From Bacteroidetes bacterium GWF2_29_10 (GTDB lineage Bacteria; Bacteroidota; Bacteroidia; Bacteroidales; GWE2-29-8), in NCBI GenBank assembly GCA_001768555.1, contig MEOD01000037.1, positions 1 through 40,570 on the forward strand: 40,570 nucleotides of DNA, read 5' to 3'. Both the position numbers and the translations under genes were made by a program. The notes under the pieces are model-generated. The model saw only the letters and a program-made list of their open reading frames with translations. It did no database searches and was not told where the DNA came from. Positions 16,679-27,828 of the stretch are shown here, one piece after another; position 1 is the first letter of the stretch; every line of letters begins with the position of its first letter.

Positions 16679-19600
16679 ATGAAGCTATTAAAACTTATTT
16701 CTATATTGATGTTTCTTTTTTTAATAAATGAAACATCAAAAGGTCAATGTGTTGCATCATTTACACAAAGTGCAAAAATAGGATGTTCTGGAATAACAAT
16801 CCAGTTTAACACAGGAATTGCGCAGGAATATAATTGGAATTTTGGAGATGGCATTAGCTCTGGAGCTCAAAATCCGACGCATATATACACCAGTGTGAAA
16901 GATACAATGTTTGTAGTTTCGTTATCAATACAATGTTTTGGAGGTTCAACGGCTACAACAAAGGATACTGTATGGATTTATGCATCACCAAAAGTTTCTT
17001 TCACAGCGAGCAAATTAACTGTTTGTGCTTTTACTGATAGCGTTTGTTTTACAAATAATTCTGATAATGGAATAGGTTATACTTATGCATGGCAGTTTGG
17101 AGATGGTAATATAAGTACAAAATTTGCTCCATGTTATAAATACAATACAGCAGATACAGTAGATGTAACATTAACAGTTACTACGGATAGATTATGCCAG
17201 AACTTTAAAACAGAAACTAAATATATAAAAGTAATATCAGCTCCTGTTCCAGACTTTGCGTTAAATAGTTATTTTGGTTGCAGTCCATTTACAGCTACTA
17301 TTCAAAATAATACAGTAGACAATCCATCCTCTCCAATAACAGGATGGCTTTGGAACTTTGGGGATGGAAGTTCTTCAACAATGAAAGAACCAATAGCTCA
17401 TCTTTTTAACACACCTAATACTTATTATATTTCTCTTAAAGCAACAAACACTAATGGATGTTATAATAAAACAACGATAGGATTATTAGTAAACAAAACA
17501 CCAGATGCGGATTTTACTTATGATTCAGTAGTTTGTTTAAAACAAAATAGTACTATAGAATATAGTGGGAGCACTTTAGGAGGAACATATAACTGGAATT
17601 TTGCAAATGGAAATTATTCTCCTGCTTCTGGTGCAGGTCCTTTTAATGTAAATTGGGATACGGCGGGATATAAAACTGTAAGATTAACTGTAAGCAAAGA
17701 TGGTTGTACCTCAACGGAAAAAGCAAAACAAGTGTTTGTTAACCCTATCCCAATGTTCTATTTAATCAATTCATCAACAAGTGATACCATTTGTGAACAG
17801 CAAAATCTTACATTATCAATTATTCCCAACCTATATCCTCGTTACAAATTTTACAAAAACAATACGTTAATACAAGACAGTTCTAGCTATAGATTAGTTG
17901 CAAAAAACCTTAATGATGGGGATGCTTTTTATGCCGTTGTTGTTAATAAGGATGGATGTCCAAGCAAAAATAGTGACACAATAAGTTTTAAAGTAAAGCC
18001 TTTGCCTATTATAACAGATTTTTCTTCTATACCAGAGGATTCTATTTGTCTGGATCAAAACATTGATTTTACAGTGACACCATCAACGTATGATTACTAT
18101 ACATTTTTCAAGAATTATGAACAAGTACAAGTAGCGACAAACAATACTTACAGCACAAATACAGTGAGCAATGGTGATAAGATTTCAATAATAGCATCAT
18201 TAAATGGATGTCAGAGTAAAAAGGACTCTATGTATATAAAAGTATTGGACCCATTAGAAAAACCTATTGTAAATTGCGGCAACTCAACAGTAACAAGTGT
18301 TCAGGCTTACTGGGATGAAATAAATAATGCAAAAAGTTATAAGATAAGTATTAATGGAGGAGCATTTCAGGCCCCAAGTGGAGGAGCGAACTCTTTATAT
18401 AATTGGACAACAGGTTTAATGCCAGATGAGGTAATTAGCATACAATTAATGGCAATGGGTAATGCACCATGTGGCAATAGTGTTGTTTCAGACATGATTA
18501 ACTGTGTTGCAAAGGAATGTGATTCTGTAAACTATATGCTTACAAGTGATCAATATATTTGTGAAGGAAATACTGTTAATTTACAAATCTATAATTTAAA
18601 TATTAACAATTATAATGTAGCTTGGAATAATGGAGTGCCGGGAATAGATTTATCATACTCAATAAAACCTAATAATGACACGACGATTATAACGTCTGTA
18701 CAAAACATGGATGAGTTAGCATGCCCAGCAATAGTGAAGCAAGTAAAAATATATGTAGTTCATACTCCAGTTGTTACTTTATTATCAGATCCAGATAGTG
18801 CGGCTTGTGTTAATTCTGTTATTTCATTCTATGCAAATCCTCCAGGATATGATAGATATGAGTTTTATACGGATAATAAATTAGTTCAGAATAACTCTAA
18901 TCATGTTTATAGTACAACAATGTTTAGAAATGGACAACAAATGCGTGTTTTGGCATATAACAAAGGATGTTATGGTCAGTTTAGCAATAAAGTGTCTCCA
19001 ATAATAGCAGAGCCATTAAGTTTTCCACAGGTGAATTGTGGAAAAACAACTAATACATCTGTTGATTTTGTATGGGATGCAGTAATAGGAGCAACCGGAT
19101 ATCAAATAAGCTTAGATGGAATAAATTTTATAGATAAAACAGGATTAAGCTATGAAATTACAGGTTTAAAGCCAAATGAGCCAAGAACACTTATAGTTAA
19201 AGTTTTAGGAGAAAATATTTGTAGTGGAGAAAATATATCATTGCCTATAACATGTTATGCTGTTCCTTGTGACCCGATTTCATTCAATGCAAGCTCGGAT
19301 AGCGCAATATGTGCAGGGGCTAAAGCTGAGTTAAACATTTCTGATATAAATCTTAGTTCTTACAATATATCTTGGAATGAAAATGATTTTACTAAAGCAA
19401 ATAATTATATTTTCTATCCGAATGTAGACACCGTTGCATCAGTTAGTGTATTTAATCTTAATCAGCCAGCTTGTCCTCCTGCGACTAAATATTTTAGTAT
19501 AAAAGTTAATCAATTGCCATCAACAGTTTTAATGTCAAGTGACGATATTATATGTCAAGGAGACTCGGTTAGTTTCATAGGAATGCCTGGTGACTATGAT

Positions 19601-22600
19601 CGATATGTTTTTTATAATATTTTTAAAGTTATCATGGATTCGGAAAAAAATTATATAACAATAAATAATTTGGATTCTTTAAATAATATTAGAGTTATAG
19701 CATATAATTATGGATGCAAGGGTCCTTCAAGCAACACAATAAAAACGCAAGTAAATCCATTAATTCAAACACCTGATATAAATTGTGGTAAATCAACAGA
19801 TACAACGGTAACAATATTATGGGATAAAATTGCAAATGCAAGCTATTATGAAATTTCATTAAATGATGCTAATTTTGTGACAATTGGTGATACTGACAGG
19901 TATTTGGTTGCAGGTTTATTACCAGATTCTTCAATAAGTATTAAATTAAAAGCAATAAGTGATAATGCTTGTCATGATGTAATAACTAATTCTATTACTT
20001 GTTATGCTCGCCCATGTGATGAGATAAGTTTTGATAAGTCGCAAGATTTGTCAATATGTGCAGGTGATACGGCATATATGAGTATTTCAGATGTAAGTGT
20101 TTCAAACTTTTCTGTAAATTGGAATAATTTAGGCTATATAGCAACAACAGATTATAAAGTAAAATTAAACATTACAGATACAATAAGCATAACAGTAAAA
20201 AATAACGACCAGCCAACATGTCCTGTAGTTTCAAAGAATCTTATAGCAACAGTAAATATTGTTCCTGTCGTTGTTTTGTCAAATGATATTGTAGGCGGAG
20301 AAATTTGTGAAGGTTCTGTAGCTAAATTTACAGCTACACCTGGAGGTTATCAGAGATATCAATTTTATGATAACTTTAATTTAGTTCAGGATAATAACAA
20401 CAATGTTTATGAAACAAGTAATTTAAAGGATGCTAATGTAATAAAAGTTAGGGCAGAAAATAATGGATGTGTAGGAGCATTTAGTTCGCCATATACACTT
20501 AATGTAAATAGTCCATTAGCAGTTCCTCAAGTTACATGTGGCAAATTAACAGATAGTACAATTACATTTACTTGGGATGCTGTTCCTGACGCTATTGGTT
20601 ATGAAATAAGCATTAATGGAAGTTCCTATATTTCTCCAAGTTCTGGAGTTTTGGGTTTAACACATAAAATAATAAACTTAGAGAAAAATACAGAAAGAAC
20701 AGCAACTCTTCGTGCTTTAGGAAATCTTCCATGCGGTAGTAGTGAAATCTCATTGCCATCTACTTGTATAGCTTTCGAATGTCCAGATATAGTATTTGTA
20801 AAGTCAAGCGATCCTGTTTTATGTGAAGGTGAAAGCCAAACTATAAGTATTTCTGGAATAAATATTTCTAATTATTCGGTATCTTGGAATGATGAAGCAG
20901 AGGGTATGGAACTATCAAAAACAATAGTAGGAATAAAAGATACAATAATTAATGTTTATGTCACTAATGTTGACTTGCCTCATTGTCCAGTAGAAAATAA
21001 ATTTTTTAATGTTGAGGTTCGTAAGTTGCCTATTGTAACTTTGTATTCAGATAAAGACACTATCTGTAAAGGAGATACTGTTTTATTTTCAGCAAGTCCA
21101 GCAGGGTATGATGCATATCAGATTTATGATAGATTTGAATTAAAACAGTTTAGTAGTAACCATGAGCTCAATGATGTTATAGAGGATAATAATAATTTAT
21201 ATTCAGTAATTGCAAAAAATAATGGTTGTTACGGACCAGTGAGTAATAAAATTAATGTATACACGCAAGAGCCATTGAAAAAGCCTTCTCCATATTGCAA
21301 AAGCTCTACAGATACAACAATAACAATTGAGTGGGATGAAATAGAGGATATTAGTGCATATCAATTATCTATAAATGAAGGCGTATTTGTTAATAAGGGA
21401 TTGTTATTAAATCATTTAGTAACAGGATTAGTTTTTGGAGATAGTATAAAAGTTAAAGTAAAAGGCGTAAGTAATACAAAATGTATGGATGTTATATCTA
21501 ATGAACTAACTTGCTATGCTCAACCTTGTGATGAACTAACATTTACTAAATCTAATGATACGACTGTTTGTGAAAACACAAATGTTACAGTAAGCATAAG
21601 TAATATTAGCATTTCTAATTATAAAATAAGTTGGAATAATGGTAACTTTGGAAATAACATATTACATAACTACGATGCAACAAAGACAGATACAATTACA
21701 GTATCTGTTAAAAACACATTACAGAGCACATGTCCTGTTTTAACAAAAGCCATTATAGTTGATGTTATAAATACCCCAGAAGTTATTTTATCATCAAATG
21801 TAAATGATAATAAAATATGTCAAGGTTCTTCAATTACTTTTAGCAGTAATATTGTTAATTATGATAAATATGAATTTTTTAATGAATTTTCTTTAGTTCA
21901 AAGTTCAGATAAACCTTTCTATGTAACAGATTCAGTGGAAAACAATGCAACAATTAGAGTAATTCCTACATACAAAGGCTGTGAAGGAAATATTAGCAAT
22001 GGAATTGTTGTTACCGTAATAAGTCCTTTGTCTAAACCTCAAGTAAACTGTGGCATTTCTACAGATAGCACTATTACTTTTGTTTGGGATAGTGTTCCAT
22101 ATTCTACAGGATATTCAGTAAATGTAGATAATACAACTTACACCGTTCCAAGTTCTGGATTGAAAGGCTTAAGTCACACTTTAACTGGATTGGTGAAGAG
22201 TAGTGAACACACAATAATCGTAAAAGCCTTAAGTAGTGATGTTTGTGGAGAAAGTATGCCGTCAGACACAATAACATGTATTGCGTTTGAATGCCCGGAT
22301 ATTTCATTTACAAAAACACCAGATTTTGCTTTATGTGAAAAAGATACAGCATATTTGTCAATTGCGAATATCAATATTCCTAATTATTCTGTATCGTGGA
22401 ATAATGGAATAAAAGCAAGTAATATTACATATAACTTTGTTCCAACAAGTGATACAACAATAAATGTTACTTTATATAATGATTTAAAACCGAATTGTCC
22501 TGCATCTACAAAATTTATTAATATCACATACAATTTGATTCCATCAGTTTCAATAGTTAGCACTACAGATACTGTTTGTAGTGGTGGAACATTAACATTA

Positions 22601-25600
22601 ATAGCATCGCCTCAGGGTTATGATGTATATGAGTTTTTTGAAAATTATGATATAAAGCAATTTAATTCAAATCACGAATTAAATGTAAGTGTTGTAGAAA
22701 AATCAGATTTTTATGTGATACCTCAAAATAAGGGTTGCATTGGAGATACTAGTAATAAAATTACAATATATACTAATGATAGTTTAAAGACTCCTCAACC
22801 TAACTGTATTGCATCGACAGATACCAGTATATATATAGAATGGGGACAAGTAATTGGTGCAAATTCTTACAGTATATCTATTGATGGTGCAAATTATATT
22901 AATTTAGGAAATAACATGTCATATTCTATAGCTGGGTTGTCGGCTATGGATAGTGCAAAGATAAAAGTAAAGGCTATAAGTATTAATAATTGTATTGATA
23001 TGGAGTCTTCTATATTGACATGTTATGCAACTGCATGTGACACGTTAAACTTTGTAAAAAGCAGTGATGTAGTTATATGTAAAGGCGAAACTGCTAGCAT
23101 GAATATTAAAAATATAACATTGGGCAATTATCTTGTTAGTTGGAATAATGGTGTATTTGCTTTAGATACTACATATAGCTTTGTTCCAACCATTTCAGTA
23201 GCTGTTAATGTGTCTGTGAAAAATATAACACAATCAAGTTGTCCTTTAGTAACTAAGAAAATATTGGTTACCGTAAACAATATTCCAGTTACAACTATTT
23301 CTTCAGATTTTCCTACAGGTGATGTATGTGAAAACGACACAATAAAGCTAACAGCCAATCCTGCAGGATATGATACTTATGAATTTTATTTAGGCAATTC
23401 CTTAATTAGAGCTAATGCTAACCATATTTATTATGTAAGCAATATTGCAAATGGGACCCAATTTAAAGTCAAACCTATTGATAATAGTTGTATCGGTAAC
23501 TTTAGCAATGTTTTAACATTTAATGTTAGCAAGCCTTTAGAAATTCCTCAGGTTAACTGTGGCGTAACAACTGATAGTAGCATCGTATTTGAATGGGAAA
23601 GTGTTACAAACGCAATAGGATATGAAATAAGTATAAATGGAACAGGCTTTACTTCCCCTTCTTCAGGAGTTATGGGATTAACGCATTTGGTGACAGGTTT
23701 AGCAAAAGGAACAATAATAAATCTTTCTGTAGTAGCAAAAGGAAATGAGCCATGTGGTAATAGTGTAATTTCTAATATAGCAACATGTTCTGCCATAGAA
23801 TGTCCAGAAATAACGTTCAACAAATCAAGTGATGTAACAATTTGCGAGTATGACACAGCTTATATGAGCATTAACACTATAAGCATTCCATCATATAGTA
23901 TAGAATGGGACAATAATGGAATTGAAACACAAAATTTAACGTATAAATTTGTTCCAACAGATAATAAAAGTGTGCCAGTAAATGTTAAAAATACATTAAA
24001 ACCAAATTGTCCTGCTTTAACAAAAAATATTAATGTTGTAGTAAACAAAAGACCTATAATAAATCTAGAATTAGGAATTAGCTCTAATGATAGTGTTTGC
24101 GATGGTGAAAACATTAGTTTTATTGCATATCCTGGAGGTTTAGACAAGTATGATTTTATAGAAAATTTCAATTTGCAACAATCTGGTTCAGAAAATATAT
24201 GGAATTCCTCAAGCTTATCTAATGCCTCAGCTATTAGAGTAATTGCAACAAACAAAGGATGCAAAGGAGATACAAGTAACACAATAACTGTTAAAGTGTT
24301 TGAACCATTAGTAAAACCAAATGTATATTGCGGAACATCAACAGACTCTACAATAAATATTTCTTGGGATAATATAGATAATACATCAGGATACATAATA
24401 AGTGCGAGTGGAGTAAGTTATAATACAACTTCTAATTCTTTCAAAATCACTGGACTTAATGCTGGTGATCAAATAAAAATAAATGTAGAAGGAATTAGTA
24501 CTACATATTGTTCTAATATTGTATCTGATACAATTACCTGTTTGGCAAGTCCGTGTGATGCTATTTATGCTAGCAAATCAGATAACCCAACAATTTGTGA
24601 AGGAGAAAATGTAAAACTTGAAATAAAAGACCTTAATATAAACAATTTTAGTATAAGTTGGAATAAAGGAGCATATCAAAGCAGTAATGTATATATTTAC
24701 ACTCCTGTTAAAAACGATACTATAACTGCAACTATTCGCAATAACGACCAAGCATTATGCCCTGCAATATCCAAAGTATTTTATGTAAAAGTAAACAAAA
24801 TCCCAACAACAACAATTACCGCAGATCCTAATACTGACACCTTATGTTTTGACAGTCAGATAATACTAACATCAATACCAGGAGGTTATTCTAAATATGA
24901 GTTTTTTGATGGAGATAAATTAATACAAACTTCTGCAAATAATAACCTTGTGATTGCAAATAAAATTGGACAATTTAATATTTCAGTGAAAGCATATAAT
25001 TATGAATGTGAAAGTTCCATAAGCGATTTATATACAGTTAATTTTAATAATAAATTAGAAACACCTCAAATAAACTGTGGTTCTTCAGATAATACAAGTA
25101 TGTCATTTATATGGGATGAAGTGATTGGTGCTGAAAAATATGAAATTAGCATTAATGGACAAGCATTTACGCCGACAAATGGAATATTTCAACATGATAT
25201 CACTGGATTACAACAAAATGACTCCCTAACAGCTACAATAAAAGCTTATAATACAATATGTGGGTATTCACAAATCTCTTCTATTGTTACTTGTTATGCT
25301 AAGCCTTGCGTCCAAATTAATTACAGTGTTTCTCATGACACTACCGTTTGTGCAGGTTCTAATCTAAATATAGGGGTATTTGATATTACTTCTCTGTCAT
25401 ACAGAGTTTATTGGAATGACATTTCTTACAATCAAATAAAATCTATTTCTATTACCCCAACAAAGGATACAACAATAAAAGTTGCAGTAATTAATACTTC
25501 TCAAACAAATTGTAAAGCAAACACTAAATATGTTAAAGTATATGCTACCCCTTACCCTGTTGTCAGCTTAGTCAGTAATGTTTTAGGCGATAGTATATGC

Positions 25601-27802
25601 GAAGGTAGTCCTATCACATTTAATGTTTTACCAGCAATATATGATGAGTATTTATTTTATGACAATTATGATATGGTATTATATAGTGGATCTCCTGTTA
25701 ATAGTTACACATCATACAATATAGAAAATAATCATATAGTAAAAGCTATTGTGAGAAATGGAGATTGTCAAATAGAAAGTAATAAAATAACAGTAAAGGT
25801 ATCTAAACCATTGGATAAGCCAGAGGTTAATTGCTTTAATACAACAAATAACTCTATAACGGTTAAATGGGATAACATAACTAATGCAACAGGTTATGAA
25901 ATTAAAATAAATAATAATGCATTTGTAACAACGTTAGGATTAACTGATTATCAAATAACAGGATTAAGCCCTGACACTTTAATTTCATTTAAAGTAAGAG
26001 CTATAGGAGCATTACCTTGTGGAAACAGTCAAGAATCTGAAACAAAAACATGCTTCACTAATCCTTTAAATTGCACAGGCATTAGCTTTACTAAGTCCCC
26101 AGACACTATATTCTGTAACGGAGGAACTGCTAATACCTATATTAGCACACCTAATATTCCTAACTATAAAATTTATTGGAATTATGTTGATTATAATCAA
26201 ACAAAAACCGTAAACTTTGTTCCTGTGAATGATACTACAGTAAATGTTAAAGTAGTTAATTTAGATGAACCATATTGTGCTGCAGTAAGTAAAAATATTA
26301 ATGTAACAGTTATTCAAAAACCAAAACCTGTATTATACATTAAAAATGATACTTTATGTTCTGGCGATAGTGTCCATCTTTTTGTTAAGTCTGCAAATTA
26401 TGACTCTTACGCTTATTATTACAATAATAATCTTATAAAAACATCTAGCAAACCTATTTTAGATACAGTAAATACTTCTGGCATTCCATTCTATGTAATT
26501 GCTACAGACAAAGGTTGCGTAGGTACTCCTAGTAATAGTGTTAAGGTTGATATTTTTAGCAGACCAATAATATCTTCTTTTACTGCAAATAAAGATACAG
26601 CTTGTTCTGGAGATACTATTACATATCAAATTGTAGCTAATAATGGAAGCATGTACTATCTGTATTTAAACAATATACTTATTAGTAGTGCTTCAGAAAC
26701 CGAATATAAATATAATTACATAAACTCTTATGATACATTATATGTTAAAGCTACAAATGATATAGGTTGCGAAAGCAATACATCACAGAAAGTAAATGTA
26801 AATGTATTGAAATTACCATCAATTAATGTAACATTAAGTGATGACACTATTTGTCGTTGGGAAGATTTACAAATAACAGCCCTACCTGCCACATATAACA
26901 AATACGTGTTTATGATAAATAATGTTATACTGCAAAATTCTTCACTAAATACATTCTCCACAAATCAAGTACAAGCAAATGATTTAATTAGAGTGCTGGC
27001 AACAAATTCTAATCAATGTGTTAGTGATACAATTAGTAAAACTGTAACTATTAACCCTACTGCAGATCCTATTATTAATTATACCGCAGATTCTATTTGT
27101 AATGGAGAATCCATAACATTAACAGCAATAATTGACACTGCTTATAAAAATGTTGTATTTATTTGGAATAACGGGCTCTTTGATTCAATCATCACTGTTA
27201 AGCCAACTGTAACTACAAAATATATACTGAAAACTAATTACAATAATTGTATTGGACTAGCTGACACTGTAATAATTTTTGTTGATAATATTATTCCTGT
27301 CGCAAATGCAGGCATAGACATAACAATCTGTAAAGACAATGAAATAACTCTTAGTGCTTCAGGAAGTACGAATGCTTTAAGTTTCAAATGGTCTGCAGAA
27401 GTAGATGATAGTTTAAGTTCTACTATCAAATTTATTCCTGACACAAGCACAACATATACATTAACAGTTACACATCTAAAATGCTCAAGTACTGATGAAG
27501 TTAGTGTATTTGTGGATAGATGTCTATCTTCTATAACATCACCTATTCCTCAAATAATATCTCCTAATGGTGATGGGGTTAATGATTTCTGGATAATCCC
27601 AGATATTGATTACTTTAAAAACTCTAATGTAAAGATATTTAATCGATGGGGTAGTCTTGTTTACGAAAAAAATACTTATGTAAATGATTGGAATGGCATA
27701 TCTGACAAAAGTGAAGACCTTCCTGATGGAACATATTACTACATCATTGACTTAGGTAATGATGAAAAAGCTTTGACTGGTTTTATTATGATACAACGTT
27801 AA
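16679..27802 (+). CDS. Giant modular adhesin (3707 aa) with PKD, FN3-like and Ig-like modules and type B T9SS sorting domain
   Basis: A signal peptide (MKLLKLISILMFLFLINETSKGQ) opens the protein. Three PKD domains with WNFGDG/WQFGDG motifs and a fourth degenerate one (WNFANG) occupy about residues 25-360. After two Ig-like domains come eleven modules of about 252 residues (about 529-3290). Each has an FN3-like part beginning P.VNCG, an Ig-like part with ICEG and Y.ISWN, and a second Ig-like part with ICQGD and PGGYD.Y.FY. Further Ig-like domains lead to the type B sorting domain (about 3627-3707: SPNGDGVNDFW, FNRWGSLVYE, DWNGISD, GTYYYIIDL). Such proteins are long extracellular fibres exported by T9SS. 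The PorP/SprF gene 26 bases downstream is the expected partner. Ligand unknown. Confidence 0.88.
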   Translation: MKLLKLISILMFLFLINETSKGQCVASFTQSAKIGCSGITIQFNTGIAQEYNWNFGDGISSGAQNPTHIYTSVKDTMFVVSLSIQCFGGSTATTKDTVWIYASPKVSFTASKLTVCAFTDSVCFTNNSDNGIGYTYAWQFGDGNISTKFAPCYKYNTADTVDVTLTVTTDRLCQNFKTETKYIKVISAPVPDFALNSYFGCSPFTATIQNNTVDNPSSPITGWLWNFGDGSSSTMKEPIAHLFNTPNTYYISLKATNTNGCYNKTTIGLLVNKTPDADFTYDSVVCLKQNSTIEYSGSTLGGTYNWNFANGNYSPASGAGPFNVNWDTAGYKTVRLTVSKDGCTSTEKAKQVFVNPIPMFYLINSSTSDTICEQQNLTLSIIPNLYPRYKFYKNNTLIQDSSSYRLVAKNLNDGDAFYAVVVNKDGCPSKNSDTISFKVKPLPIITDFSSIPEDSICLDQNIDFTVTPSTYDYYTFFKNYEQVQVATNNTYSTNTVSNGDKISIIASLNGCQSKKDSMYIKVLDPLEKPIVNCGNSTVTSVQAYWDEINNAKSYKISINGGAFQAPSGGANSLYNWTTGLMPDEVISIQLMAMGNAPCGNSVVSDMINCVAKECDSVNYMLTSDQYICEGNTVNLQIYNLNINNYNVAWNNGVPGIDLSYSIKPNNDTTIITSVQNMDELACPAIVKQVKIYVVHTPVVTLLSDPDSAACVNSVISFYANPPGYDRYEFYTDNKLVQNNSNHVYSTTMFRNGQQMRVLAYNKGCYGQFSNKVSPIIAEPLSFPQVNCGKTTNTSVDFVWDAVIGATGYQISLDGINFIDKTGLSYEITGLKPNEPRTLIVKVLGENICSGENISLPITCYAVPCDPISFNASSDSAICAGAKAELNISDINLSSYNISWNENDFTKANNYIFYPNVDTVASVSVFNLNQPACPPATKYFSIKVNQLPSTVLMSSDDIICQGDSVSFIGMPGDYDRYVFYNIFKVIMDSEKNYITINNLDSLNNIRVIAYNYGCKGPSSNTIKTQVNPLIQTPDINCGKSTDTTVTILWDKIANASYYEISLNDANFVTIGDTDRYLVAGLLPDSSISIKLKAISDNACHDVITNSITCYARPCDEISFDKSQDLSICAGDTAYMSISDVSVSNFSVNWNNLGYIATTDYKVKLNITDTISITVKNNDQPTCPVVSKNLIATVNIVPVVVLSNDIVGGEICEGSVAKFTATPGGYQRYQFYDNFNLVQDNNNNVYETSNLKDANVIKVRAENNGCVGAFSSPYTLNVNSPLAVPQVTCGKLTDSTITFTWDAVPDAIGYEISINGSSYISPSSGVLGLTHKIINLEKNTERTATLRALGNLPCGSSEISLPSTCIAFECPDIVFVKSSDPVLCEGESQTISISGINISNYSVSWNDEAEGMELSKTIVGIKDTIINVYVTNVDLPHCPVENKFFNVEVRKLPIVTLYSDKDTICKGDTVLFSASPAGYDAYQIYDRFELKQFSSNHELNDVIEDNNNLYSVIAKNNGCYGPVSNKINVYTQEPLKKPSPYCKSSTDTTITIEWDEIEDISAYQLSINEGVFVNKGLLLNHLVTGLVFGDSIKVKVKGVSNTKCMDVISNELTCYAQPCDELTFTKSNDTTVCENTNVTVSISNISISNYKISWNNGNFGNNILHNYDATKTDTITVSVKNTLQSTCPVLTKAIIVDVINTPEVILSSNVNDNKICQGSSITFSSNIVNYDKYEFFNEFSLVQSSDKPFYVTDSVENNATIRVIPTYKGCEGNISNGIVVTVISPLSKPQVNCGISTDSTITFVWDSVPYSTGYSVNVDNTTYTVPSSGLKGLSHTLTGLVKSSEHTIIVKALSSDVCGESMPSDTITCIAFECPDISFTKTPDFALCEKDTAYLSIANINIPNYSVSWNNGIKASNITYNFVPTSDTTINVTLYNDLKPNCPASTKFINITYNLIPSVSIVSTTDTVCSGGTLTLIASPQGYDVYEFFENYDIKQFNSNHELNVSVVEKSDFYVIPQNKGCIGDTSNKITIYTNDSLKTPQPNCIASTDTSIYIEWGQVIGANSYSISIDGANYINLGNNMSYSIAGLSAMDSAKIKVKAISINNCIDMESSILTCYATACDTLNFVKSSDVVICKGETASMNIKNITLGNYLVSWNNGVFALDTTYSFVPTISVAVNVSVKNITQSSCPLVTKKILVTVNNIPVTTISSDFPTGDVCENDTIKLTANPAGYDTYEFYLGNSLIRANANHIYYVSNIANGTQFKVKPIDNSCIGNFSNVLTFNVSKPLEIPQVNCGVTTDSSIVFEWESVTNAIGYEISINGTGFTSPSSGVMGLTHLVTGLAKGTIINLSVVAKGNEPCGNSVISNIATCSAIECPEITFNKSSDVTICEYDTAYMSINTISIPSYSIEWDNNGIETQNLTYKFVPTDNKSVPVNVKNTLKPNCPALTKNINVVVNKRPIINLELGISSNDSVCDGENISFIAYPGGLDKYDFIENFNLQQSGSENIWNSSSLSNASAIRVIATNKGCKGDTSNTITVKVFEPLVKPNVYCGTSTDSTINISWDNIDNTSGYIISASGVSYNTTSNSFKITGLNAGDQIKINVEGISTTYCSNIVSDTITCLASPCDAIYASKSDNPTICEGENVKLEIKDLNINNFSISWNKGAYQSSNVYIYTPVKNDTITATIRNNDQALCPAISKVFYVKVNKIPTTTITADPNTDTLCFDSQIILTSIPGGYSKYEFFDGDKLIQTSANNNLVIANKIGQFNISVKAYNYECESSISDLYTVNFNNKLETPQINCGSSDNTSMSFIWDEVIGAEKYEISINGQAFTPTNGIFQHDITGLQQNDSLTATIKAYNTICGYSQISSIVTCYAKPCVQINYSVSHDTTVCAGSNLNIGVFDITSLSYRVYWNDISYNQIKSISITPTKDTTIKVAVINTSQTNCKANTKYVKVYATPYPVVSLVSNVLGDSICEGSPITFNVLPAIYDEYLFYDNYDMVLYSGSPVNSYTSYNIENNHIVKAIVRNGDCQIESNKITVKVSKPLDKPEVNCFNTTNNSITVKWDNITNATGYEIKINNNAFVTTLGLTDYQITGLSPDTLISFKVRAIGALPCGNSQESETKTCFTNPLNCTGISFTKSPDTIFCNGGTANTYISTPNIPNYKIYWNYVDYNQTKTVNFVPVNDTTVNVKVVNLDEPYCAAVSKNINVTVIQKPKPVLYIKNDTLCSGDSVHLFVKSANYDSYAYYYNNNLIKTSSKPILDTVNTSGIPFYVIATDKGCVGTPSNSVKVDIFSRPIISSFTANKDTACSGDTITYQIVANNGSMYYLYLNNILISSASETEYKYNYINSYDTLYVKATNDIGCESNTSQKVNVNVLKLPSINVTLSDDTICRWEDLQITALPATYNKYVFMINNVILQNSSLNTFSTNQVQANDLIRVLATNSNQCVSDTISKTVTINPTADPIINYTADSICNGESITLTAIIDTAYKNVVFIWNNGLFDSIITVKPTVTTKYILKTNYNNCIGLADTVIIFVDNIIPVANAGIDITICKDNEITLSASGSTNALSFKWSAEVDDSLSSTIKFIPDTSTTYTLTVTHLKCSSTDEVSVFVDRCLSSITSPIPQIISPNGDGVNDFWIIPDIDYFKNSNVKIFNRWGSLVYEKNTYVNDWNGISDKSEDLPDGTYYYIIDLGNDEKALTGFIMIQR
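18263..26570 (+). repeat. Eleven in-gene modules of about 756 bp, organised as a two-module higher-order repeat
   Basis: The proline codon opening each module (P.VNCG or variant) lies at 18263, 19025, 19772, 20525, 21284, 22037, 22793, 23546, 24317, 25064 and 25820. Neighbouring modules differ more than modules two apart. Modules 4, 6 and 8 share PSSG..GL.H, a PCG-like start (VCG in 6) and an ECP.I.F linker. Modules 3, 5 and 7 share a CYA..CD linker and NxC near the domain end. The underlying unit is therefore about 1.51 kb (two modules). Confidence 0.75.
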
Positions 27803-27828
27803 ATAATTAATTAAAAAACTATATAAAC

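Noticed and set aside
22104-24396. Several minus-strand open frames inside the giant adhesin (up to 178 codons)
   Set aside because: They lie opposite a strongly coding, repetitive frame, have no start signals and show no domain. They recur because the modules recur.
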